Assembly: GCF_030272615.1 (NCBI RefSeq)
Contig: NC_081406.1
Span: 214,440,497-214,504,496, forward strand
DNA length: 64,000 nt
Direction: 5' to 3'
Source of the DNA: Cryptomeria japonica
Taxonomy: Eukaryota; Streptophyta; Pinopsida; Cupressales; Cupressaceae
Positions 9,435-19,050 of this stretch are shown one piece after another (within the stretch, counting starts at the first letter, position 1; each line of letters opens with the position of its first letter). A program made the translations under genes and the position numbers. The notes beneath the pieces were generated by a model. The model was not told where the DNA came from. It saw only the letters and a list, made by a program, of their open reading frames with translations, and did no database searches.

Positions 9435-10661
9435 TTAAGCATAATATCTACGCAAGTGCATAGCATTGATAGGTTCTTTAAGAGGCGTACCATCTACATC
9501 GGCTATTTTGTAAGCACCTGATCCATAATCTTCAATAACGATATATGGTCCAAGCCAATTAGGACTAAATTTTCCCTTTTCTGCAGGTAAGGCATTCACA
9601 TTGCACTGATTCTCATAGAGGACTAAGTCACCTACTGAGAAGGAACGTTGAATAACCTTATCATTATAGCTTCGTTGTAGAGTTTTGTGATATGCTTGAA
9701 TATGCTCAAGAGCATTTATATGTTGTTCATCAAGCATCTCAAGCTGTTGAAGTCGTTGTTCTCTATAAGAGTCATCATCTACTATACCTTTGAGAGAAAC
9801 CCTAAGTGATGGAATCTCTAACTCTAAAGGCATAATAGCGTCAGCACCATAAACAAGATTATAAGGGGTAGTTCCTGTAGCAATTTGTACACTCGTTTGG
9901 TAGGCCCAAAGAGCGTAGATTAGCTGATTACTCCAATCCTTACCATGCTTATTCATGGTTTTGCAAAGAATTTGTTCAATTATCTTATTGGATGATTCAG
10001 CTTGACCATTTGATTGAGAATAGTATGGTGTAGAAAATCGATGTTTGATATCATACTTCTCAAGGAATTTCTTCATGTCCTTGTTCTTAAATGATGTCCC
10101 ATTATCTAAGATTATAGTGGAAGGTATCCTGAATCGAGAAATGATGTTTTCTAGAAGAAATTGACAAATCACTTCAGCAGTAGTAGAGCGAAGGGGAATA
10201 GCTTCTACCCACTTCGTAAAGTAATCTGTTGTAGTTATAATGAAGGTGTGTCCTTGAGATGAAGGAGGAGAGATTTTACCAATGAGATCCAAACCCCATG
10301 CGGAGAAAGGCCAAGAAGCTACTTGAGAACAAAGTTCTTGGGCAAGAGCATGAATCAGATTATTGTGTTGTTGACATTGATGACATTTCTTAACAAATGA
10401 AAAAGAATCCTTCTGCATAGTTTGCCAATAGTATCCCATATGAAGCAATCTTTGAACCAAGGATTTACCTCCAAAATGCCCCCCACAGGCACTTGAATGT
10501 GCCTCTTCAAGAGCAACAGGGATTTCTGATTTGTTAAGACAGCGAAGGAGAAGACCGTCATAACCCCTTCGGTAAAGGACATTAGAAAGAATGATATATC
10601 TAGCAGACAGCTTGCGGATTCTAGCCCTAGTGTTCCTTTTGGCGGAATTAGGAAAGGTACC
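9435..10661 (-). CDS. pol: Gypsy-1 integrase (C-terminal part of pol)
   Basis: An open minus-strand frame of about 408 codons from the Gypsy-2 insertion to the stop at 9435. It has the HHCC zinc-binding region ending CHQCQQH, then the DDE core with WGLDLIGKI, IILDNGTSF and QSNGQAESSNKI (the D, D and E residues are present), then a GPY-type C-terminal module with WLGPYIV. There is no chromodomain, as expected for Tat elements. Across the TSD the frame is continuous with the reverse transcriptase/RNase H frame at 19046, so pol was one frame before the insertion. No stop is seen in this part. Confidence 0.92.
   Translation of the reverse strand, partial: GTFPNSAKRNTRARIRKLSARYIILSNVLYRRGYDGLLLRCLNKSEIPVALEEAHSSACGGHFGGKSLVQRLLHMGYYWQTMQKDSFSFVKKCHQCQQHNNLIHALAQELCSQVASWPFSAWGLDLIGKISPPSSQGHTFIITTTDYFTKWVEAIPLRSTTAEVICQFLLENIISRFRIPSTIILDNGTSFKNKDMKKFLEKYDIKHRFSTPYYSQSNGQAESSNKIIEQILCKTMNKHGKDWSNQLIYALWAYQTSVQIATGTTPYNLVYGADAIMPLELEIPSLRVSLKGIVDDDSYREQRLQQLEMLDEQHINALEHIQAYHKTLQRSYNDKVIQRSFSVGDLVLYENQCNVNALPAEKGKFSPNWLGPYIVIEDYGSGAYKIADVDGTPLKEPINAMHLRRYYA
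10657..10661. repeat. Target-site duplication of Gypsy-2, left copy
   Basis: GTACC precedes the TGTAGCATT start of Gypsy-2 and recurs at 19046-19050 after its CACA end. Removing the insertion keeps the pol frame of Gypsy-1. Confidence 0.93.
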
Positions 10662-12269
10662 TGTAGCATTGTAAATTGTACGCACTTGCTAGGGTGGTAC
10701 AATTTCACACCTAGTTTAGCACCCGCCTTGGCGTATTTTGCATTTTGCATTACATTTTCCCTTTAGCACTTAATTAATTAAATTAATTAGGTCTAAGGTT
10801 CTATTTCATCATCGTCCACATCATAAAGTTGGGCCCTTTCATTAAAGTGTGCCCCTTTCATTTTATTCCTCCAATACATCATTTAATCAAAAACCCTAAT
10901 TAGGTCCTATTTCGAACTTGGGGGCTTGATTTCGGGGGTCAAAACATCTCGAAATCACCTGTAACTTCGGGATTCTCTCTAAAATCATCATATCTGATGG
11001 CCCTAAAAATTTGGTGAAAAGTTGTTAGGACCATGGCGCCCGGAGTGCACATGGTCCCAGACATTTTTCCTAAAATTTTAGGAGTGCGATCCAATCATAA
11101 AATAAAGCTTAACCCCAAGAAATTGGTAGGAAATTCAATCTCTAGGTCGGCCAAAAGATGAAATTATGATCTAGGGTTTCCTACATAAGAGCTCTCTTTC
11201 TTCATTTGAAAGGATCTGAATTTTGGCTTTCAAGGACCTTCTATGCAGCAAAAGAGCAGATCTTTGAAGACTTCAACAACATTCAACATTCATCCATCAA
11301 GCATTCATCAATTTCATTCATCCACTTAGGGCTTGGAAGACATTGAAGAGCAATAGGAGATTACCAACTGAAGATTGGCTTGTACCCCTCCCTTAGGGTT
11401 GGGTATGATTTCATGTTGTTTTCATGTCTTTGCATAAGCTTCAATATATCCTTTATTCATGCTTTAGATCACTTTGCATCTTGATTTAGAGCATTTACAT
11501 TATCATTTACAAGCAATTAGGGTTTACTTTCTAGGTTGCTCTAGTTTTCTTACTTGCATTTTAGGATCTTGCACACACACAAGGTCTGCACACACATTAC
11601 TTTTACAATACAACTTGGCTATTTGTGGATGTGGAAATCACCAAAGCGGGGGTTTGACTAAGGCAAAACCCTATATAGCCGCCCAAAACACCTTTTTAGA
11701 TATAAGTGCAGGTTTCGGGATTCGGACGATGCTGCAAGTTATAGATCCGGAAGGAGTAGACTGAGATGGGACAACACACCAAATTTCAGAGCAAAAGACC
11801 AGGACAGGGGCGTGGGGCACCCTGGTCCTCCTGACAGACATCATTTTCAACATTTTTGATAGCTTTTTAGAGTGCAAAACAACAGTTTTCGGAGCAGTTT
11901 CAGGGGTAGAATCTGGACAGTGGTGCCCGCGCCCCCGTCCTGAACATTTTCAGTCAAATTTTAACTCCAGGTACACATTTGCATTCTTGCCTTGTCCTTG
12001 TGTTTACAGCTTTCCATTGTTTAATCTCAATTCTGCAATCTTGTTACTAGTTCATACTTACACTTTAGGGTTAATAGTTGAACTTGCATCACTTTATCTT
12101 TCAATTACAACAAAGGAATAGAAATCCTAATAGGTAGCTCATGGCTCTCTCTTTCACAAAAAGAAGTAGCCAATTGTGTGATACCTCTAGGCTCTTTCGT
12201 ATTCCACAAATGTGTGATTGAGAGTGAGATTAGGGCATGTTTGCTTAGTGTCACTTTTTCTCCCACACA
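10662..12269 (+). repeat. Gypsy-2 5' LTR
   Basis: Begins TGTAGCATTG and ends TCCCACACA. It is 1608 bp against 1670 bp for the 3' LTR; the difference lies in the GC-rich minisatellite, which has one unit here (about 11800-11835) and three there. Confidence 0.93.
11672..11677 (+). promoter_or_regulatory. TATA box of the Gypsy-2 5' LTR
   Basis: TATATA in the context ACCCTATATAGCCGCCC, conserved in all four Gypsy LTRs. This copy is placed to drive transcription of Gypsy-2. The start site is not determined. Confidence 0.6.
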
Positions 12270-12272
12270 TTT

Positions 12273-12290
12273 TGGTGAACCCGACGTGAA
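12273..12290 (+). promoter_or_regulatory. Primer binding site of Gypsy-2
   Basis: TGGTGAACCCGACGTGAA begins 3 bases after the LTR. It starts with TGG, the complement of the tRNA CCA end, and is identical to the Gypsy-1 site (23522-23539). I could not assign the tRNA with confidence. Confidence 0.75.
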
Positions 12291-12613
12291 TTCCAATCTT
12301 CTCTAATTCTGATTTATGTTTTCAAATTTGAGTGTTTATGCTATTTCAAAATCAAATTTGTATTTACAAGTCTTAATTTCTTGCAAGATTCAAAAATTTA
12401 GAGGAAATTTTTGCTAAAACCCTAATTTTTCAATTCAAAGTTGAACTTGTGGATAGTTTAATTGGGATCAATAATTTCAAATCCGATTTAGGAACTCATT
12501 TGAATCATAAATTTCATTTTCTAAATCTAAATTCTAAGTCCTTGCATTGGTTAAAATTGAACATTTCCTTCTATTTTGCATGTGTTATCATTTGAAAGAG
12601 GAAAATTGTTGTC

Positions 12614-14527
12614 ATGATGCATTCATTTCATAGATGTGATAATGGGTTAGCTTCCCTTGTTTCAATTTTTCCTTCTCCTAAAGAACCTCCCCCCATCTAT
12701 AACAACATTTTAGTGTCTAAAAGAGTTGCTACCAATCCCTTTGAGACTCTCCCATGCTCTAAGGATGAAGACTTTAAGAGTGATCTTGACAATTCTCCTA
12801 AAATGTGCCCTTCCTATTTAGCTATCCTAGAGGAAGAGAATGATATCATAAACACCTTTCTTAATGTTACTTCACCTTCCCTACATGATGTCTCTCTAAG
12901 TGAAAAGGTATTTATGGACATTGACTTATTTTCTCCTAAAGTTGGTCCTTCCAATGGGGGCATGTTAGTGCAACAAGAGGTTATGAACACTTCTTTCAAA
13001 GATCTCCTTCCTAAGCATGAATCTTTGGAGAAATATGTTCATGTTCCTCCTAAAAAACAATCCCTTCATGAGGATCCTTTTGTGCAAGAAGATGACATTA
13101 TCCCTACATTTCCTAGTGATGGCATTTCCTTTTCCAACAAAATTCCCACTAGAGATGATGAATTAATGATAAACACTTACCCTTCTCCTAAAGTTTGTCT
13201 TACCCATAAGCATCCCTTAGAGAAAGAAGATGAAATAATAAGCAATTTCCTTAATTCTCTCTCCCCTAAAGATCATATTGAACATATTTTGAGGAAAGAG
13301 GATGAGTTTGTCACATCTATTGATGCTCTCCCTCCTAAGGATGAGGAATTAATAAACAATGTTATCTCCTCTCCCGAAATTGACAATACTTCAAACATTC
13401 CTTTCAACAACTTCACTATTTGGGATGAACCATTAGAAGAAGGTGTAGATTATTCTCTATCCCATGAGAGAACCCTAGCCAAAGGGGATGAAATCAAGAT
13501 TGAAAACTCCCTTGATAGTTTCTCACCTTCCTTGAATCTCAATTATTCTCCCTCTAAAAATAAAGCATCTCCCTCTCCTCAACTTGGTTCTACTCATAAG
13601 GATACCCTAGTTCAAGGCAAGATGGTTAACATCTCTTTCAAAGATCTCCCTCTCAAAAGCGAGACTTTAGAGAGTAAGGTTGATCCTTCTCCTAGAGAGT
13701 TTATTCCCCATGTAGATCCTTTGATGATAGAGGATGATATGACCTTTCCTAGTATTACTTTTCCTACTAGAACATCAATGCCCACCCCTTGTCTCTCTCC
13801 TAAAATTGATAAAATTTTAGTGCAAGAGAAGACTATCAATAATTCTTCCAACACTTTTGTTCATTCCTCTAAACCATCCTCAATCAATTTGATACATGTG
13901 AATGAAACACCTAACAAACCTCTCTTCACTGTCCAAGGTGCTTGTCCTTCTCAAAATTCTCAACCTTTAAATAAGCCTATCTTAGTGGTTCAAGGTGGTT
14001 ATGCTAATGATTCTTTTTGCACTCCTAAGAAACCTATTATTACTATGCAAGGAGGTTACTCTACTAAGAGCCCTTATGAGTATGCTAAGCAACTGACTAG
14101 AGAGAGTTATAATGCGGTTGCTCATACCTATAACACAAGAAACAATAGGCAACCTAATCCTCCTCCAGTTATCCCAACTTCACTTCCTCCTTCCCAACCA
14201 ATTCTTCCCCAAGCTCCTCATATTTCACAAATGCTTAGTAAGGACTATGATCTCATAGAACAACTTAAAGCTACCCCTGCTAAGATATCCCTTTGGGATT
14301 TGATCCAAAATTCTTCCGTTCATCATGGAATGTTACAAGATGCCTTGAAAGATTTGAATGTTCCTCCACCTAATACATCTAGTAATATAGTGTCTTTGGT
14401 TAACTCTGTGATGAATCCTAAAGCTCAAATTGTGTTTACTCAAGATGAATTGCCTACTAGTGAAATTCAACATCAATATGATCCCTTGATGATTGTGGTT
14501 ATCATAAATGACACTACTATAAGATGA
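12614..14527 (+). CDS. Gypsy-2 ORF1, large acidic repeat protein with Gag-Pol linker C-terminus
   Basis: A 637-codon open frame. Residues about 1-430 are low in complexity and carry a loose repeat of about 40-50 residues: a Ser-Pro-Lys or Pro-Pro-Lys motif, a hydrophilic stretch, an Asp/Glu-rich motif such as EDE or EDD, then I or F with FP or FL. I see no capsid domain or CCHC zinc knuckle. Residues about 455-637 are shared with Gypsy-1 (22342-22930), including YAKQLTRESYNAVAHTY and SLWDLIQNSSVHHGMLQDAL, a segment that precedes the protease in Tat elements. The frame ends in TGA immediately before the protease motif. ATG 12614 is the first long-frame start after the primer site. The function of the repeat part is unknown. 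Confidence 0.75.
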   Translation: MMHSFHRCDNGLASLVSIFPSPKEPPPIYNNILVSKRVATNPFETLPCSKDEDFKSDLDNSPKMCPSYLAILEEENDIINTFLNVTSPSLHDVSLSEKVFMDIDLFSPKVGPSNGGMLVQQEVMNTSFKDLLPKHESLEKYVHVPPKKQSLHEDPFVQEDDIIPTFPSDGISFSNKIPTRDDELMINTYPSPKVCLTHKHPLEKEDEIISNFLNSLSPKDHIEHILRKEDEFVTSIDALPPKDEELINNVISSPEIDNTSNIPFNNFTIWDEPLEEGVDYSLSHERTLAKGDEIKIENSLDSFSPSLNLNYSPSKNKASPSPQLGSTHKDTLVQGKMVNISFKDLPLKSETLESKVDPSPREFIPHVDPLMIEDDMTFPSITFPTRTSMPTPCLSPKIDKILVQEKTINNSSNTFVHSSKPSSINLIHVNETPNKPLFTVQGACPSQNSQPLNKPILVVQGGYANDSFCTPKKPIITMQGGYSTKSPYEYAKQLTRESYNAVAHTYNTRNNRQPNPPPVIPTSLPPSQPILPQAPHISQMLSKDYDLIEQLKATPAKISLWDLIQNSSVHHGMLQDALKDLNVPPPNTSSNIVSLVNSVMNPKAQIVFTQDELPTSEIQHQYDPLMIVVIINDTTIR

Positions 14528-15550
14528 ACACTGGTAGATAATGGCTCTGGCCTTAATGTGTGTAGCGTTAATCTATTGCATAAGATGAATGTGGATACAT
14601 CCCTTATTGAGCCTGACTCTCATCCCATTCGAGGCTTTGATAATGTGGCTAAGTCTTCATTAGGTATTATCACCTTACCCATTACAGTGGGACCTATTAC
14701 TTTGCCTACTCCTATCCATGTTATGTCAGGAAATCTAACATACAAGTTGTTATTAGGGAGACCTTGGATTCACAGTATGCAAGCTGTCCCCTCTACATTG
14801 CATAGACAAGTTAAATTTATTTATAACAATAAGACATATACCTTGATAGGTGATACTAATCTTCAAGCTTGTTTGCAAACATCTAAGCCTTCCTCTTCTA
14901 GTGATGACTCTTTAAACAAGATACCTAGGGAGGAATCCTCACTCTCTGATAATCAAAATTCTTTGGATGAGCCTAAAGTTCCCGAAGAAAATTCTTCTCA
15001 ACTCGAATCTACACATGAAAATTCTTTTGATCCTAAGAAGGTTCTCGCAGAAGACGATTGGGGATCTCTTGATTTCAATCCCACCTTTGTAGGTGAGTAT
15101 AGGGTTCCTCCTAGAGAGCTTAAAGTTAAAGAGAAGGAAGAAACTAGAGATCAATCAATCTTACCTGAACCTATGAGTAATAATTTTGTGGCCGCTTCTC
15201 AAACTTCTTCTCCTCACACCTCTAATTATGAAGAGTTTGATTCTTTGTCTTATGAAAAACCACCTTCTCTTCCTAAAATGGTTGATCGTTATGGTCGTGG
15301 TTTTCGCATTTTTGCTAAGCATGGGTATCATGGAAATGGTTGTGGCGCTCATGAATCTTTATCTCCTATTCATCATGAAGTCCTTTCCCCCAAGGATAAG
15401 GCTCTAATAAATTACACTCATTCCTCTTCTAAGATTTCTTGTGACTTTTCTTCTTCAATTTTTATCATTTTATACATGTTTTTGATCTCACTTATAGTTG
15501 AGCATTTAGCATGTCAAATAACTCATTCAATCTATCATGTCTTTAAATAA
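14528..15550 (+). CDS. Gypsy-2 retroviral-type aspartic protease frame, truncated
   Basis: In the same frame as ORF1, directly after its TGA. The active-site segment LVDNGSGLNV lies about five codons after the stop and before the first ATG (14558), so a protein starting at that ATG would lack it. The flap and fold segments ITVGPITLPTPIHVM and LLGRPWIHSM follow. An acidic Ser-rich linker runs to about 15350, where similarity to Gypsy-1 ends and an unrelated C-terminus of about 65 codons begins. That point is probably the left edge of the lost pol region. Protease would process the polyprotein. Whether it is expressed depends on how the TGA is passed. Confidence 0.75.
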   Translation, partial: TLVDNGSGLNVCSVNLLHKMNVDTSLIEPDSHPIRGFDNVAKSSLGIITLPITVGPITLPTPIHVMSGNLTYKLLLGRPWIHSMQAVPSTLHRQVKFIYNNKTYTLIGDTNLQACLQTSKPSSSSDDSLNKIPREESSLSDNQNSLDEPKVPEENSSQLESTHENSFDPKKVLAEDDWGSLDFNPTFVGEYRVPPRELKVKEKEETRDQSILPEPMSNNFVAASQTSSPHTSNYEEFDSLSYEKPPSLPKMVDRYGRGFRIFAKHGYHGNGCGAHESLSPIHHEVLSPKDKALINYTHSSSKISCDFSSSIFIILYMFLISLIVEHLACQITHSIYHVFK

Positions 15551-17360
15551 TATTAATGGCCATTATGTTGCTCATCATTATGTGACATTGGTAGCTCATT
15601 TACTGGGGGCTCATTGTCATTCATGATGGTACAATTTCAAGTGCAATCATATTTTTGAAGCAACATAATAGCCTAATTTTCTATGTTATCTCTTGTTCCT
15701 ATGGGGACAAGAGTGATTTCATACATCTCTTCTTTATATGGTTAAAATTTCCCTTTGGGGTAATAGTGTGGAAATATTGATCATCTTTTCTTTAGAATCC
15801 TCTTTTCCTAGATATGGGAGAAGATGTGTATTCTCTTTCTTATCCTACCCACTTCTTGTGAGGAGCATTTTACATACACTAATGTCTTGCTTGCATGAAC
15901 TCATGTGAGTATGTAGTAAATTTTTCTTATGTCTAAATCTCTCCCTAGAAGATTGTGTAAGTCCTTCTCATTATCCTTATCCTTGGGAGGCAATGATCTT
16001 TCCTTATTTTTATCTAAGGATCCACTTTTTCCTATTTCGTGGATGGTGTGAACTTTATTACTTGATGTTATTCCTTGTATGCATTTGTTGTTGTTTGTTC
16101 AAAGATTCTCTCTTACAAGAGGTGTAGGTCCTTGACTACAACCTCTTTTTCACTTGGTAAAATACATCCATAATGAATTCACTCTCCCAATTGGGTTAAA
16201 AGGAGCATCATCCTTCATTAAGAATCACTTTCACCTTGCAAAAGAAGGAAGTATTGCATTCGTATTCTCTTCTTTGTCTTATTCTAGAAGATGTTATATT
16301 TGTCTAAGACAATTCCTCTCAGGGATAGGTGTCTTTTGTACAAATATCTCTTCTCCTCTAAGGATCTCCTTTACACATACTACAAGATATCCCTTTTCAA
16401 CTATCTTATCCTTGCTTAAAGAGTGCAAAACTCTCTTGCTTGGATCTATGATATTGTTGCATTTTTGGGGTATCTTCTTTTGTAATGAAGGTAGGTATCC
16501 TTGTTCTACTTTGCTTATGACATAAACATTACACTTTTTGAGCAATGGATTATTCTCGGAACCAGAGCACAGACTCTTAGAGCGAGATGTCACGCTTTTG
16601 TACTATACATATACAGGTTGTAGCATACTCAGGCATAGACTCCTATGAGGTGCTTCTAACCTCCCTTACACACACATGCACGAGGTTGAGTGGAACTAGT
16701 GGCATAAGGCTAGACTTTCTCACTCTCCTCGCTTACATGGATCAACTAGACAGACTCTAGGGGCTAGTTTTCCATGTCCTTTTCCCATGGACCACCTAGA
16801 CAAGATCTAGGGGCGAGAAGTCCATGTTTTCTCTCTCACTATTCTTCTCATGGATCACCAATGTGTGTGTGTTCATGCTGCTTTTTCCTTTCTTTTTTTC
16901 TCTTTGCATTTTGTTTCCATTTACATCCTTCATCTTGTGTTAGAGAACTCTCAAATCCTCACACTCTTTGTTGTGTTGGAATTGAGATTTAGTCCTCTTT
17001 CTTACCAAATGATTCTCCATTAGTTTTTGATCTCATATCAAATCTTCTTGTGAGCATTTGTCATCAATATTCTTTAACAATTTGAAGTGGTAAACATGAT
17101 ACCCTGTTTCAACTCACTAAAATTAGCAAGCCAAAATAGGGGGGGCATATAGCTACCCTCGAATTTTTGTCACCTTCCTTAGTAAGCATTAGGTGATTTT
17201 GTGATCTAACATGTGGGTTTGTAGGTTGTGGTTCCTAACTGTGTACAGCAGATACCGCTGGGGGCTTCGTTCGATAGACTTATGGATATATCCTTTTTCA
17301 AATAATGTTTACTTTTCTGTACTTTAGCTTGCATATGCACGTAGTGTTCATATGACCGCT
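15551..17360 (+). other. Gypsy-2 non-coding region in place of pol
   Basis: No reverse transcriptase, RNase H or integrase motif in any frame. It is T-rich, and a 123-codon plus-strand frame at 16154-16525 shows nothing recognisable. A roughly 55-bp unit with CATGGA, CTAGACA and TCTAGGGGC is present twice at about 16736-16832. From about 17100 the sequence matches the Gypsy-1 3' region. Confidence 0.7.
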
Positions 17361-17375
17361 AAAGTGGGGGCTAAA
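17361..17375 (+). promoter_or_regulatory. Polypurine tract of Gypsy-2
   Basis: AAAGTGGGGGCTAAA directly precedes the 3' LTR and equals the Gypsy-1 tract. Confidence 0.85.
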
Positions 17376-19045
17376 TGTAGCATCGTAAATTGTACGCACT
17401 TGCTAGGGTGGTACAATTTCACACCTAGTTTAGCACCCACCTTGGCGCATTTTGCATTTTGCATTACATTTTCCCTTTAGCACTTAATTAATTAAATTAA
17501 TTAGGTCTAAGGTTCTATTTCATCATCGTCCACATCATAAAGTTGGGCCCTTTCATTAAAGTGTGCCCCTTTTATTTTATTCCTCCAATACATCATTTAA
17601 TCAAAAACCCTAATTAGGTCCTATTTCGAACTTGGGGGCTTGATTTCAGGGGTCAAAACATCTCGAAATCACTTGTAACTTCGGGATTCTCTCTAAAATC
17701 ATCATATCTGATGGCCCTGAAAATTTGGTGAAAAGTTGTTAGGACCATGGCGCCCGGAGTGAACATGGTCCCGGACATTTTTCCCGAAATTTTAGGAGTG
17801 CGATCCAATCATAAAATAAAGCTTAACCCCAAGAAATTGGCGGGAAATTCAATCTCTAGGTCGGCCAAAAGATGAAATTACGATCTAGGGTTTCCTACAT
17901 AAGAGCTCTCTTTCTTCATTTGAAAGGATCCGAATTTTGGCTTTCAAGGACCTTCTATGCAGCGAAAAAGCAAATCTTTGAAGACTTCAACAATATTCAA
18001 CATTCATCCATCAAGAATTCATCAATTTCATTCATCCACTTAGGGCTTGGAAGACATTGAAGAGCAATAGGAGATTACAGACTGAAGATTGGCTTGTACC
18101 CCTCCCTTGGGGTTGGGTATGATTTCATGTTGTTTTCATGTCTTTGCATAAGCTTCAATATATCCTTTATTCATGCTTTAGATCACTTTGCATCTTGATT
18201 TAGAGCATTTACATTATCATTTACAAGCAATTAGGGTTTACTTTCTAGGTTGCTCTAGTTTGCTTACTTGCATTTTAGGATCTTGCACACACACAAGGTC
18301 TGCACACACATTACTTTTACATTACAACTTGGCTATTCGTGGAGGTGGAAATCACCAAAGTGGGGGTTTGACTAAGGAAAAACCCTATATAGCCGCCCAA
18401 AACACCTTTTCAGATATAAGTGTAGGTTTCGGGATTCGAATGACGCCGCAAGTTACAGATCCGGAAGGAGCAGACTGAGACGGGACAACACACCAAATTT
18501 CAGAGAAAAAGACCAGGACAGGGGTGTGGGGCGCCCTGGTCCTGCCAGGACAGGGGTGCTGGGTGCCCTGGTCCCTGGGACAGGGGCGCTGGGTGCCCTG
18601 GTCCTCCTGACAGACATCATTTTCAGCATTTTTGATAGCTTTTCAGAGTGCAAAATAGCAGTTTTCGGAGCAGTTTCAGGGGCAGAATCTGGACAGTGGC
18701 GCCCGTGCCCCCGTCCCGAACATTTTTAGTCAAATTTTAACTCCGGGTACGCATTTGCATTCTTTCCTTGTCCTTGTGTTTACAGCTTTCCATTGTTTAA
18801 TGTCAATTCTGCAATCTTGTTACTAGTTCATACTTACACTTTAGGGTTAATAGTTGAACTTGCATCACTTTATCTTTCAATTACAACAAAGGAATAGAAA
18901 TCCTAATAGGTAGCCCATGGCTCTCTCTTTCACAAAAAGAAGTAGCCAATTGTGTGATACCTCTAGGCTCTTTCGTATTCCACAAATGTGTGATTGAGAG
19001 TGAGATTAGGGCATGTTCGCTTAGTGTCACTTTTTCTCCCACACA
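17376..19045 (+). repeat. Gypsy-2 3' LTR
   Basis: Begins TGTAGCATCG and ends TCCCACACA. The GC-rich minisatellite at about 18505-18610 has three units of about 31 bp. TATATA is at 18386-18391. Confidence 0.93.
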
Positions 19046-19050
19046 GTACC
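19046..19050. repeat. Target-site duplication of Gypsy-2, right copy
   Basis: GTACC, matching 10657-10661. Confidence 0.93.

Larger units (their letters stand above)
10662..19045 (+). mobile_element. Gypsy-2: non-autonomous Gypsy element lacking pol
   Basis: LTRs at 10662-12269 and 17376-19045, a primer site and a polypurine tract match Gypsy-1 in sequence. Inside are only ORF1 and a protease frame; reverse transcriptase, RNase H, integrase and the PMD gene are absent. Similarity to the Gypsy-1 protease frame stops near 15350, and similarity resumes in the last roughly 280 bases before the polypurine tract. By-eye LTR samples differ by about 2 percent apart from one 62-bp length difference, so it is the youngest of the three nested elements. 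Confidence 0.92.

Noticed and set aside
11474-11764. A 96-codon frame (MHLDLEHLHYH...) present in all four Gypsy LTRs, long in Gypsy-2 and short in Gypsy-1
   Set aside because: Its recurrence is explained by LTR homology; length differs between copies and no domain is visible. Selection would have to be shown.
16154-16593. Overlapping plus and minus frames in the Gypsy-2 non-coding region
   Set aside because: Neither resembles a known retroelement protein; each is within chance length for this composition.
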